Positions 49,074 to 57,536 of a DNA stretch of 64,000 nucleotides are shown one piece after another. The stretch comes from Armatimonadota bacterium. Its GTDB lineage: Bacteria; Armatimonadota; Fimbriimonadia; Fimbriimonadales; Fimbriimonadaceae. A program made the position numbers and the translations under genes. The stretch spans positions 715,805-779,804 of the forward strand of contig JBAXHT010000001.1 in the NCBI GenBank assembly GCA_037138755.1. The letters are read 5' to 3'. Every line of letters begins with the position of its first letter. Position 1 is the stretch's first letter. The notes beneath the pieces are model-generated. The model did not search any database. It worked only from the letters and a program-made list of their open reading frames with translations, and had not been told where the DNA came from.

Positions 49074-50135
49074 GTTACGCATCTTCGTCTCTCGAACTTC
49101 CGGAACTTTGAGTCCTTGGATCAATCTCTGGGGCGAGGCTTCACGATTCTGGCGGGGGAGAATGCTCAGGGGAAGACTTCTTTCCTGGAAGCTCTGTACT
49201 GGCTCTCGACCGCTCGGCTGCTTCGAGGGCAGCGCGATGGCGAGGCTGTGCGGCACGGAGCCGCGGGTTGTACCGCCGAGGCGACCCTAGAGGGGGGAAC
49301 GACAGTTGCGGGCGCGCTAGAGGTCGGAGCGAGGAAGAAGTTCTTTCTGAATGGGGCATCGCTGCCCCGGGCTGCCGACGTGATGGGGCGAATCCCGACG
49401 GTTTGTATCTCGATGTTTGATCTCGCGATTGTTCAGGGGGATCCTTCTGATCGAAGACTGTTCTTGGATATGGAGCTTTCGGCTTTGTATCCGGCTTACC
49501 TGCGGCACTTTGCTGCCTACAAGCGGGCGTTGGAACAGCGGAATGCCTTGCTGAAAATGGCCCAAGAACGTTCGGTTGATCCTCTGGCTTTTGAAGGTTG
49601 GGAAGAACAGCTGGAGGCTCACGGAGCGGAGATTCGGCGATTTCGGGAATCGTATGTTGCGTCTTTGTCGTCGCTATCTGCTTTGGTTCATCAAGAGATG
49701 GCGTCTCGAGAGGAGGTTTTGTCGTTGCGATACTTCAATCGAGATTCTGGAGCTTCATTGGGGGCTTCTCGACATTTAGATATCGCTCGGGGTTCGACCC
49801 AGGTGGGGCCACACCGGGATGATATGGAGGTTTTGATAGATGCAACAGAGGCGCGATTGTTTGGTTCGCAGGGTCAGCAGCGAACGGCAGTTATTTCGCT
49901 CAAACTCGCGACGATGGAGGCTTGGAAGGATTTGCTGGGCGTTGCCCCGTTATTGCTTTTGGATGACATGCTCTCCGATCTTGATCCCGTTCGTCGCTCG
50001 CGTTTGTGCGGTGTGGTCGCCTCAAGGGCCTCGCAGGCGGTTCTGACCTGTACAGAGGCTTCGGCTGCCGGAGCGGAGATTTTGGACGTCGCAGAGGTTC
50101 TGACGGTGCAAAATGGAACGGTGAGGCGCGGATGA
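49071..50135 (+). CDS. recF: DNA replication and repair protein RecF
   Basis: 354 residues from TTG 49071, preceded by an AGAGAGGGA ribosome binding site; no in-frame ATG or GTG nearby fits the family N-terminus VTHLRLSNFRNFES. The SMC-like ATPase has Walker A LAGENAQGKTSFLEAL, a coiled middle part, the signature QGQQRTAVISLKLA and Walker B PLLLLDDMLSDLD. RecF loads RecA at gaps with RecO and RecR. Its stop overlaps the dciA start (ATGA). A DnaA-like box overlaps the start codon. Confidence 0.95.
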   Translation: MVTHLRLSNFRNFESLDQSLGRGFTILAGENAQGKTSFLEALYWLSTARLLRGQRDGEAVRHGAAGCTAEATLEGGTTVAGALEVGARKKFFLNGASLPRAADVMGRIPTVCISMFDLAIVQGDPSDRRLFLDMELSALYPAYLRHFAAYKRALEQRNALLKMAQERSVDPLAFEGWEEQLEAHGAEIRRFRESYVASLSSLSALVHQEMASREEVLSLRYFNRDSGASLGASRHLDIARGSTQVGPHRDDMEVLIDATEARLFGSQGQQRTAVISLKLATMEAWKDLLGVAPLLLLDDMLSDLDPVRRSRLCGVVASRASQAVLTCTEASAAGAEILDVAEVLTVQNGTVRRG

Positions 50136-50545
50136 GGAAGTTTGACCGAATTCTGAGTGATGCGGTGTTGCAGCCGGAAGCGCTCCGCGCAGCTCGGGCT
50201 CTGGGGATCTTGCGCCGATGGGAAACCGTGGTTGGCGCGGCAATGGCGGAGAGGTCTTGGCCGGATAGGTACGACCACGGAAAGGTGTTTGTTGCGGTGA
50301 CGGGTTCTGCATGGGCGCAGGAGCTTCGGATGCAGAAGGAGACGCTTCTGGCTCGGTTGCGGGAAATGGCAGGCGATGAGGCTCTGTTTGTCGATCTGCG
50401 ATTCGGGGTTCGGCCGTTGCGGCGTTCGTTCGAGTTCGCAGTAGTTGAGGAAGCTGTTGACGATTCGCTTAGTGGACTCTCGATTCGTGAGATCGCCGAG
50501 AGACGGATGAAGAAGTGGCAAGATGATTCGGCAGATCACGGCTAG
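50132..50545 (+). CDS. dciA: DciA (DUF721) replicative-helicase operator
   Basis: 137 residues from ATG 50132, in a 4-base overlap with recF. The DUF721 pattern is clear: RILSDAVLQPEALRAARALGILRRWETVVGAAMAERSWPDRYDHGKVFVAVTGSAWAQELRMQK, that is W-x-x-V-V-G then L-x-V-x-x-x-x-x-W-x-x-E-L. DciA brings DnaB to the origin in most bacteria lacking DnaC. Placement after recF is the common arrangement. It overlaps the comEC-like gene by 23 bases. Confidence 0.88.
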   Translation: MRKFDRILSDAVLQPEALRAARALGILRRWETVVGAAMAERSWPDRYDHGKVFVAVTGSAWAQELRMQKETLLARLREMAGDEALFVDLRFGVRPLRRSFEFAVVEEAVDDSLSGLSIREIAERRMKKWQDDSADHG

Positions 50546-51833
50546 GCCCTTCGTTTGCCTGCTGATCGGAGTTCTGATCGGACTGAATCTGCCATTTGCC
50601 CCTTGGATCTTTGCACTAGGAGTAGTGATTGCTACTCTGTATCGATTTCGATGGCTGGCTTGGCTCTCATTTGGCTTGGTGGCCTCTGGAGTGTTCTTGC
50701 TCTGGCAGTCCCAAGTGTCCGTTTCTCCGGGACCGTTCGATGGCTCTGTCCGCTTGACCGGGTTTGCTGAGTACCGCCAGGGACAGACGCAGGTCCCTTT
50801 TCGGGGCGGGGTGTTGAAGTTGCCCGGGCAGGTTGCAGTAGCGGCGGGGGAACTCTGGACTGTTTCCGGAACGGTCACCGAGGCGAAGAGCGGAGTGTTG
50901 CGCGCTATTTCTTATAAGCGTTCAGTCAGTTCTCCATTGTCCTTCATCGGGTCCTTTCGAGTCTGGGCAATTGATCGGATCAATCTGCTTTATGGAGAGC
51001 GCGACGGACCGTGGGTGAATGCACTCACCTTCAACTTTGCCTCGGAGTTGGAGAAGGGGGACAAAGCCGCTTTGGTGCAAAGTGGGACTTACCACTTGGT
51101 CAGCGCTAGTGGCTTGCACGTTTGGGTTCTGGCACTGTTTGCTCATTTCCTATTAGTTTCGGTTGGAGTGAAGCGGCATTGGCAGATCGCTCTCATCGCA
51201 TGTTTACTCCTCGGATACTGCTTGCTTACGGGTTTTCATCCCCCCACGGTTCGGTCCTCGCTAATGTGGCTGGTTACGTCGTGTGCCTACCTTGTAAAGC
51301 GATCGCCGGATGGATTGTCAGCGATTAGCCTTGCCGGCGTGTTATGGCTAGCTGTGGCTCCGCAAGATGTGTTTTCGCCCTCGTTCCAACTTTCTTATGT
51401 TGTAACGGCTGCGCTGACGATCTGGTTTGATCGACGGCGCGAGTTCGCCGAATGGTGGAGGGGTCTGGAAGTGTCCTGCGTTGCTAGCTTTGCAGCTGAG
51501 CCACTTGGAGCTTGGTGGTTCGGACGAATTGTCCTCATCGGACCAGTCACCAACATCTTGGTCGAGCTGGCTTCCTCGGTGGTTGTCGTGCTCGGATTCG
51601 TATCCGTGATTCCGTTTGTTGGTGAGCTCGTTGTGCTGTTCTGCCGTCCGTTGCTTTGGTGGATGCAATGGATTACGGCGCTTACGGCGCAGTTTCCTTC
51701 GATCGTGCTAGCTCCACGGGGGTTTTCGCCGATGCTTCTGGTCGGGTACTACTGCTTGCTTCTGATGGTGCTTTGGGGCCGACCGTGGCGGTCAGCCCCA
51801 AAATCTTCAGCTTCGAAGAAGCTCGAGCCTTGA
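50523..51833 (+). CDS. comEC: ComEC/Rec2-family competence membrane protein (short form)
   Basis: 436 residues, about 10 transmembrane helices. The N-terminal third includes the OB-like DUF4131 region (FDGSVRLTGFAEYRQGQTQVP), and the Competence domain carries QSGTYHLVSASGLHVWVLAL and GFHPPTVRSSLMWLV, both family signatures. The C-terminal metallo-beta-lactamase domain of full-length ComEC (about 750 residues) is absent. ComEC forms the inner-membrane DNA-uptake channel. It shares a transcript with recF and dciA and overlaps the convergent valS gene by 27 bases. Confidence 0.82.
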   Translation: MIRQITARPFVCLLIGVLIGLNLPFAPWIFALGVVIATLYRFRWLAWLSFGLVASGVFLLWQSQVSVSPGPFDGSVRLTGFAEYRQGQTQVPFRGGVLKLPGQVAVAAGELWTVSGTVTEAKSGVLRAISYKRSVSSPLSFIGSFRVWAIDRINLLYGERDGPWVNALTFNFASELEKGDKAALVQSGTYHLVSASGLHVWVLALFAHFLLVSVGVKRHWQIALIACLLLGYCLLTGFHPPTVRSSLMWLVTSCAYLVKRSPDGLSAISLAGVLWLAVAPQDVFSPSFQLSYVVTAALTIWFDRRREFAEWWRGLEVSCVASFAAEPLGAWWFGRIVLIGPVTNILVELASSVVVVLGFVSVIPFVGELVVLFCRPLLWWMQWITALTAQFPSIVLAPRGFSPMLLVGYYCLLLMVLWGRPWRSAPKSSASKKLEP

Positions 51834-54452
51834 TTTGAGCTTCTCGATTCTTGATTGCAGATCGACCAGTGCGGCGCGATCTCGCTCAATGATTTCCGGA
51901 TTCGCTTTTTCTACGAACTGCGGATTGCCGAGTCGTCCACTTAGTCCTCCAGCTTCTTTCTCAGATTTAAGCAGATCTCGTTCCGTGGCGGCCGTGACCT
52001 TTTCGAGATCAATCAGCCCATCGACCACAATGTGGAAGTCAACCCCGCCCGCTGTCGTTGAGACATGTCGCTCCACTGGTTTGCCCTCGGTGAGCTTAAG
52101 AACCCAAGCCTGTGATGCCACGATGCCAGCCGACTCTCCCAGGTCGCCCTCGTAGAACACCTCGGGAACCTTCTCAAGCGGCTTTAGGTCGAGTTCAGCT
52201 CGGAGTGCCCGGAGCGCCCGGGTCGCCGCGAAGACACCTTCGATAGCTGCTTCAGCTGATTCGTCAACCAAAGAGGAATCAATGGTCGGCCAAGAGGCTG
52301 ACATCAGGAAGTTTGTCTTGGATTCGAGCGGGAGGTGGCTATACAGTTCTTCGGTGATGAAGGGCATCACCGGGTGCAGCAGCTTTAGGAATGCCTCAAA
52401 GACGGTCAGCAGCACCCACTGAGGAGTCTGGGCTGTTTCCGGGTTTTGGAGTCGAGACTTCGAAATTTCCAGATACCAGTCGCAGACCTCGCTCCAGAAG
52501 AAGCGATACATCGCCTGGCAAGCCGCCTGGATGTCGTATTTCTCGTAGCCCGCTTGTACTTCATCAATCGTCTTGCTCAGCCTTGTAAGCAGCCATCGGT
52601 CGACGGTTTGGAACTCAGTAGGCTGTGCCGGAACTGACTCGATGTTCATCAACACGAACCGAGTCGCATTCCAGATCTTGTTGCAGAAGTTTCGGGCATC
52701 CTCAGTCTTCTTGTCGCTGTAACGAAGGTCCTGATTCTCTCCGGTCTGGCTCAAGAGGGTCCATCGGAGTGCGTCGGCACCCAGGGTGTCGATAACGGTC
52801 ATCGGGTCGATTCCCGTTCCAAGCGACTTGGACATTCGCCGCCCATCCTCACGAAGTACCGTCGCGTAGATCATGACGTCCGAGAACGGCTTGGCGCCGA
52901 CAAGGTCGTAGCCCATCATCATCATTCGGGCGACCCAGAGGTTGATGATGTTGCGGTCGGTAACAAGCGCGCTCGTCGGATAGAACTGCTTCAGATCCTC
53001 GGTCTGTTCGGGCCAGCCGAGCGTGACGAAGGGCCACATCCCAGAGCTGAACCAAGTGTCGAGAACATCGTCATCTTGCTTGACAATCTTCTTGTCACCG
53101 GCCTGGGCTTGCGCTTCTTCCCAGGTGAGAGCGACGAAGCACTCTCCTTCTTCAGTGTAGAACGCCGGGACGCGGTGTCCCCACCAGAGTTGGCGACTGA
53201 TGTTCCAATCCCTGATCGAATCCATCCATGCGAGGAAGATGTCTTTGAACCGTTCGGGGTGGAACTTGACTTCGTCTTGTTCGACTGCCTCAATGACGGG
53301 CTTCGCAAGCTCGGTTTGCCTCGCGAACCATTGCTCGCTTAAGAGTGGCTCAATAACTTCGCCGGAGCGATCTGAAACGATAATGGGGATGTCGTGAGGT
53401 TCGATTTCGACGAGAAGGCCAGCTTCTTCTAGATCGGCAATGATGAGCTTTCTTGCTTCGTAGCGATCGAGACCTTCGTATTTAGCGATCTTCTCAACGA
53501 TCTCTGCAGCTTCGCTCTCTCGCGACCAATCGGCGTTGATCTCCGCGGAGAGATTGAGAATTACGGGCATCTGCAAAGAGTGCCGGGCACCGACTTCGAA
53601 GTCATTGGGATCGTGAGCAGGGGTGATCTTGACTGCTCCGGTTCCGAACTCTGGGTCCGGATACAGGTCAGCGACGAGCGGAATCTCTCGGTTGACGAGA
53701 GGCACTCGGAGGGTCTTCCCGATCTTGCCTTCGTATCGCTTGTCTGAGGGGTGAACGGCGACGGCGATGTCGCCGAGAAGGGTCTCCGGTCTGGTGGTAG
53801 CAATCACAACTTCGCCACTGCCATCTGTGAACTCGTAGCGGATGTGATAGAGGTTGCCTTTACGGGTCTCGCGGAAAGTCTCGATGTCCGAAACACTCGT
53901 CTTGAGCTTTGGATCCCAGTTGACCACTCTCTTGCCTCGGTAGACGAATCCCTTGTTGTACCAATCGATGAAGACTTTGAGGACTGCATCAGCGTACTTC
54001 TCATCGAGCGTGAATTTGGAGCGCGACCAATCGAAGGCGCAGCCGAGGGCACGGAACTGGTTGAGGATCGTATCGCCAGATTCCTTTCGCCATTCCCAAA
54101 CGCGCTCTGTGAACTTCTCTCGACCGATCTGAGCTCCGCTCGATCCTTCCTTTCGGAGCTGCTTTTCGACGACGCTCTGGGTGGCAATTCCGGCATGGTC
54201 TTGCCCTGGCAGGATCAGAACACTCTTACCAAGGAGTCGCTGATAGCGACCGAAGAGATCTTGAAGCGGGTAGCAGAGGGCGTGGCCCAGGTGGAGCGAC
54301 CCGGTAATATTGGGTGGAGGAATGGTGACGCAGTAGTTGCCACCTTTCGCATCAGCGGATGGCTTAAAAAGTCCGGCCGCATCCCATGCGGCGTACCATT
54401 TGCCTTCAATCGGAGCGGCGTCATAGCGCGGGGGAAAGTTCGATATGTCCAT
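51807..54452 (-). CDS. valS: Valyl-tRNA synthetase
   Basis: 881 residues from ATG 54452, preceded by GAGG 9 bases upstream; 16 codons of longer frame are rejected. Class I signatures: PPPNITGSLHLGHAL (HIGH), the editing domain around DPKLKTSVSDIETFRETRKG to TTRPETLLGD, WWGHRVPAF, and RRMSKSLGTG (KMSKS). The anticodon-binding domain and C-terminal coiled coil (EKEAGGLSGRLGNPQFVEKA to SRIEKLKSRLELLRS) are complete. It charges tRNA-Val. A TATCCT box lies about 40 bases upstream of the start, so this gene does have a leader. Confidence 0.96.
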   Translation of the reverse strand: MDISNFPPRYDAAPIEGKWYAAWDAAGLFKPSADAKGGNYCVTIPPPNITGSLHLGHALCYPLQDLFGRYQRLLGKSVLILPGQDHAGIATQSVVEKQLRKEGSSGAQIGREKFTERVWEWRKESGDTILNQFRALGCAFDWSRSKFTLDEKYADAVLKVFIDWYNKGFVYRGKRVVNWDPKLKTSVSDIETFRETRKGNLYHIRYEFTDGSGEVVIATTRPETLLGDIAVAVHPSDKRYEGKIGKTLRVPLVNREIPLVADLYPDPEFGTGAVKITPAHDPNDFEVGARHSLQMPVILNLSAEINADWSRESEAAEIVEKIAKYEGLDRYEARKLIIADLEEAGLLVEIEPHDIPIIVSDRSGEVIEPLLSEQWFARQTELAKPVIEAVEQDEVKFHPERFKDIFLAWMDSIRDWNISRQLWWGHRVPAFYTEEGECFVALTWEEAQAQAGDKKIVKQDDDVLDTWFSSGMWPFVTLGWPEQTEDLKQFYPTSALVTDRNIINLWVARMMMMGYDLVGAKPFSDVMIYATVLREDGRRMSKSLGTGIDPMTVIDTLGADALRWTLLSQTGENQDLRYSDKKTEDARNFCNKIWNATRFVLMNIESVPAQPTEFQTVDRWLLTRLSKTIDEVQAGYEKYDIQAACQAMYRFFWSEVCDWYLEISKSRLQNPETAQTPQWVLLTVFEAFLKLLHPVMPFITEELYSHLPLESKTNFLMSASWPTIDSSLVDESAEAAIEGVFAATRALRALRAELDLKPLEKVPEVFYEGDLGESAGIVASQAWVLKLTEGKPVERHVSTTAGGVDFHIVVDGLIDLEKVTAATERDLLKSEKEAGGLSGRLGNPQFVEKANPEIIERDRAALVDLQSRIEKLKSRLELLRS

Positions 54453-54536
54453 GTAATAACCTCGCTTCCATGTCTTGGAGTGAGGGTTATAGGATACCAA
54501 AACTCAAGTGTTTCACGTTAAAATGTTCTATGTAAC

Positions 54537-54872
54537 ATGAACGATTTTGATCGAGGGTTTCTGCTGGGCTTCTTTTGCGGCCAGGGAAGTTTTGGTGGTG
54601 ATGGAAAGCAGGGGCATATCATCCTGCGGATGCACGCGGTTCATCTTCCTTTGATGGAGCGGCTCCGTGATCTCTTGGCTGGTAGCAAGATCAACGGACC
54701 GTATACGAACGGGGTGAAGCTCTACTATCAGTGGTCGCTAAGGGGTCCCGGACTGGAGACCCTGGTGGCATCTCGTCTGCTTGAGGATTTGAAGGAGTTT
54801 GATCCGGACTCCTATCTCCGGTATCGCGCAATGGTAGATCGTTACTTCAAGAAGCTCGATAAGATCCAGTAG
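54537..54872 (+). CDS. Stand-alone LAGLIDADG-fold protein lacking the acidic motif residues
   Basis: 111 residues. The LAGLIDADG helix reads LLGFFCGQG at residues 9-17, so the two acidic positions are C14 and Q16, followed by SFGGDGKQGHIILRMHAVHLPLMERLRDLLAG, the beta-strand and helix pattern of a single LAGLIDADG_1 domain, and YYQWSLRGPGLETLVASRLLEDL. A single domain would dimerise. With both acids missing it should not cut DNA, but the DNA-binding saddle may remain, making a domesticated regulator plausible. It is not inside an intron or intein. Divergent from valS and overlapping cdsA by 31 bases. Confidence 0.7.
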   Translation: MNDFDRGFLLGFFCGQGSFGGDGKQGHIILRMHAVHLPLMERLRDLLAGSKINGPYTNGVKLYYQWSLRGPGLETLVASRLLEDLKEFDPDSYLRYRAMVDRYFKKLDKIQ

Positions 54873-55609
54873 CTGAAGGGGGCGGTCATCAGAAGTGAGT
54901 CAAGTCGGTCGAAGACTCCGCCGTGGCCGGGGAGCAGGTTTCCGCTGTCTTTGACTCCGGCCTGGCGTTTCAGATAGCTTTCGAAGAGGTCGCCAAGTTG
55001 GCCAATGACCCCGCACGAGACTCCGAGCAGGAGCATCTTGTCTATTGGGTACTTGAGGAAGTAGCCAAGGGCAGCCGCGGCTCCGACGGCGGCGAGGAGG
55101 TTGGCAATGGAGCCTTCCCAGGTTTTGTTGGGCGAGATGGAGGGGGCGAGTTTGTGCTTGCCGAAGGCTTTACCGGCAAAGATGGCAGCGGTATCTCCGG
55201 CCCAAATGGGTATTGCAGCAGTGAGGATTGCTGGGAATGCAGATGGAACGCCTATCAACCCTAGTAGCCCGATGCTGGCTCCCGCGAGAAACCAGCCAGA
55301 AGAGAACAACCGTCCTGAATCAAGCTTGCGACAGGGAGTCAATGTGCAACCGATCGTCCCAGTGCATAAGAACAAAACTGCGAAGAGAAAGGGTGGATCG
55401 TGGAGGTTTCGAGCTCCGACGAGGTACCAAATACAACTCACTACTGCGAGCAGTACGGGAGATGTTTGAAGCAGTTGTGCTAGCTCGTAAGCAATGCTTA
55501 ACACGGCTAGTCCAACGAGCAGGTATCTCCCTACCCCCGTCGGGTCTAAAAAAAGAACCCCCACCACGATGGCAAAAAGCACCAGCGCAGTGAGGATCCT
55601 TTCTTTCAC
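54842..55609 (-). CDS. cdsA: Phosphatidate cytidylyltransferase
   Basis: 255 residues, about 7-8 transmembrane helices. The CdsA signature is complete at the C-terminus: SYLKRQAGVKDSGNLLPGHGGVFDRLD, and NKTWEGSIAN precedes it. It makes CDP-diacylglycerol for phospholipid synthesis, feeding the phosphatidylglycerol used by Lgt. No uppS or dxr lies beside it, unlike in many genomes. It is convergent with the LAGLIDADG gene, overlapping by 31 bases. Confidence 0.94.
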   Translation of the reverse strand: MKERILTALVLFAIVVGVLFLDPTGVGRYLLVGLAVLSIAYELAQLLQTSPVLLAVVSCIWYLVGARNLHDPPFLFAVLFLCTGTIGCTLTPCRKLDSGRLFSSGWFLAGASIGLLGLIGVPSAFPAILTAAIPIWAGDTAAIFAGKAFGKHKLAPSISPNKTWEGSIANLLAAVGAAAALGYFLKYPIDKMLLLGVSCGVIGQLGDLFESYLKRQAGVKDSGNLLPGHGGVFDRLDSLLMTAPFSYWILSSFLK

Positions 55610-55618
55610 GAACTCAGT

Positions 55619-56218
55619 TTAGTCGACTGGCTGCTCGACTTCAGCGTTCAGGAGCTTGAGGGCGACCTGGGTGCGGTTCTCGCACTGAAGCTTTCGCATG
55701 ATGACCGAAACGAGGTTTTTGACGCTCTGCTCTCGCAGGCCAGAAACTTCGCTGATGCGACGGTTGGAATAACCCTTAGAGACGAATTCTGCGACTTCGT
55801 ATTCGCGGTGGGTGAGCCGATTGCCGCGTCGGTAAGGTCGCTTACCTTCTCGAACCATCATTCGAGCTGGAAGCTTTTCTTGCACGCCAGCAAGTGCATC
55901 GAGAAGTGCATCACCGCCGGCATCACGGGCTACCATCACGTCAACAATACTCTTGTCGAAACCAGCCGGGAGCTTGTCGCCGATGACGACAACGACGAAC
56001 TCTCCGAATGCTTTAGCACCTTGAAGGAACTGTGCGTCTTCGGACCCGAGTCCAGATGCTTCGAGAAGCATCACTTGGGCCTGAGCAGCTTTGGAGCTAC
56101 TAATAAGGGCTCGGGCGGTTGATTCTCGGGCGACGACACTATAAGTGCCTTTCCGCTCGAGCATGCCAGCAAGGGCGTCCAGAAGGAGCCTTTCTTTAGA
56201 ACAAATTGCAATTCTCAT
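55619..56218 (-). CDS. LuxR-type response regulator with atypical receiver
   Basis: 199 residues from ATG 56218, preceded by a strong GAGGTGA ribosome binding site 5 bases away; the 30 codons upstream are rejected. The N-terminal domain looks like a receiver (AICSKERLLLDALAGML, VVVVIGDKLP), but the phosphoacceptor region is VMLLEASG (E53-S55) with no aspartate, and the acidic pair is absent. The C-terminal helix-turn-helix is a NarL/LuxR type (LTHREYEVAEFVSKGYSNRRISEVSGLREQSVKNLVSVIMRKL). It may be regulated without phosphorylation. No kinase is adjacent. Confidence 0.8.
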   Translation of the reverse strand: MRIAICSKERLLLDALAGMLERKGTYSVVARESTARALISSSKAAQAQVMLLEASGLGSEDAQFLQGAKAFGEFVVVVIGDKLPAGFDKSIVDVMVARDAGGDALLDALAGVQEKLPARMMVREGKRPYRRGNRLTHREYEVAEFVSKGYSNRRISEVSGLREQSVKNLVSVIMRKLQCENRTQVALKLLNAEVEQPVD

Positions 56219-56352
56219 ATTCTCACCTCGTCCAAGTTCTCTCTCGGAATATTCATTCCAAACTCGCAACGAATGACTTGATGATATGTTTACTCGAAAA
56301 AGCCACAAAATGTGATACAGTTTCGCGTTTTTTAGTTAGAACTTGGGACAAA

Positions 56353-56379
56353 AGCCTCCTTGCAGTCCGCAAGAAGGCT
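56353..56379 (-). terminator. Rho-independent terminator of the Gly-rich exported gene
   Basis: Stem AGCCTCCTTGC/GCAAGAAGGCT (one mismatch) with a 5-base loop; on the minus strand TTTTGTCCC follows. It lies 14 bases beyond the stop at 56393. Confidence 0.65.
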
Positions 56380-56392
56380 CATGGAACTTAAA

Positions 56393-57517
56393 TTATCGAA
56401 CCTTGACTTTGATCTGAGTAGAGTACGGCTCCTTAAGTCCGTAAGCATCACTGATCGTCAACGTTACGATAAAGACTCCATCTTTCCGAACTGAAGAGGG
56501 GTTGGTCTGATCGTCGCTCGCAATACGGTACTTGTACCGGACGCTTTGACCTTCTGCATCAACTTGGATACCGTCGGCGTCGTCAAAGTCCCAAGTGTAT
56601 TTGAGAACGCTACTGCCGCCGAATCCGTTTGCGGAGTAGATGTTTGTTGCATTGCGCTCAGTCTGCAAAGTTCGGAACGTTGGCTCACCTCTGATCGGGG
56701 TTTTATCGTTTAGGACACGGACGTCGCCGATGTAGAACGCAGTTGAAACATCGCCAGCAAAGCTGATGCTCTGCACAACTTTATTGGTGTCTTGAAGGCC
56801 GCGAATGGCCTGCAAAGGAACGCTGGCCTGCTTCCAACCCCGGTCGTTCGAACTGCTTGTGGCAGCCGGAAGAATGGCCTCGCTTCGCTTGCCGTCAGTT
56901 GTTGTGACGATGATCCGAATAGACTTGAGGGTCGATGCCGCGGTAGCAGCACCGCCAGGTCCGCCAAATCCACCCGGTCCCCCGAGCCCGCCAGGAGGCC
57001 CTCCACGGCCGCCCTGACCACCCTGACCACCGCGACCGCCCTGGCCTCCAGGGATACCAAACCCTCCTGTCTGCTGACCACCGAATGGAGCGTCTGAACC
57101 TTGGCCGTAGTCGCCGTCATCGCCCTGTCCCATGGGAGCTTCCTCACCATCGCCGACGCCTCCTCCTTTACCGCCGCCCTTGCCGCCGCCGGACGGTCCA
57201 CCCATCGGCCCGCTACCTGTAGCTGAGTCGAGCGATTTGTAGGTGAGGCGCAGCAGATTGTACTTATCCGAGAAGCTCGCCGACAAGTCAATCTTCTTTC
57301 CGAACAGCAGCGTCCCGCCCTGGTAGAAATTTTTGGTCGTGACACGAATCGACTTGCTCCCCTCGTAGGCAGTATCGTCGGTCTCGGTGCAGATTCCTCC
57401 GCCCCACGACTTGACCGAGATGCTTTGCTCCGAGAGCGGAACGCCCGGTCGGTACAGAATCGATGTTCCGTCGCCTTGTACGGCGGCCATCATGGATGCG
57501 GCGAGAAGTGTAATCAC
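56393..57517 (-). CDS. Exported protein with Gly-rich low-complexity insert and PKD-like C-terminus
   Basis: 374 residues from GTG 57517, with GGAG 7 bases upstream; N-terminal hydrophobic signal MITLLAASMMAAVQ. Residues ~15-100 and ~195-265 look like two halves of one jelly-roll carbohydrate-binding sandwich (YEGSKSIRVTTKNFYQGGTLLF ... KSIRIIVTTTDGKRSEA ... VVQSISFAGDVSTAFYIGDVRVLND). Between them, residues ~105-195 are a glycine-rich run (GGPSGGGKGGGKGGG, GGQGGRGGQGG). The C-terminus is PKD-like with YTWDFDDADG. It follows ymdB closely on the same strand and has its own terminator. Confidence 0.65.
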   Translation of the reverse strand: MITLLAASMMAAVQGDGTSILYRPGVPLSEQSISVKSWGGGICTETDDTAYEGSKSIRVTTKNFYQGGTLLFGKKIDLSASFSDKYNLLRLTYKSLDSATGSGPMGGPSGGGKGGGKGGGVGDGEEAPMGQGDDGDYGQGSDAPFGGQQTGGFGIPGGQGGRGGQGGQGGRGGPPGGLGGPGGFGGPGGAATAASTLKSIRIIVTTTDGKRSEAILPAATSSSNDRGWKQASVPLQAIRGLQDTNKVVQSISFAGDVSTAFYIGDVRVLNDKTPIRGEPTFRTLQTERNATNIYSANGFGGSSVLKYTWDFDDADGIQVDAEGQSVRYKYRIASDDQTNPSSVRKDGVFIVTLTISDAYGLKEPYSTQIKVKVR

Positions 57518-57536
57518 AATAGTTCTCCAGATATTC

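Noticed and set aside
54537-54872. An active homing endonuclease or intron-encoded element.
   Set aside because: Both acidic motif residues are replaced and the gene is not inside an intron, intein or split gene.
56710-57345. Long alternative frames across the glycine-rich region on both strands.
   Set aside because: They arise from the skewed GGN repeat composition; only the minus-strand frame with signal peptide and PKD-like end makes sense.
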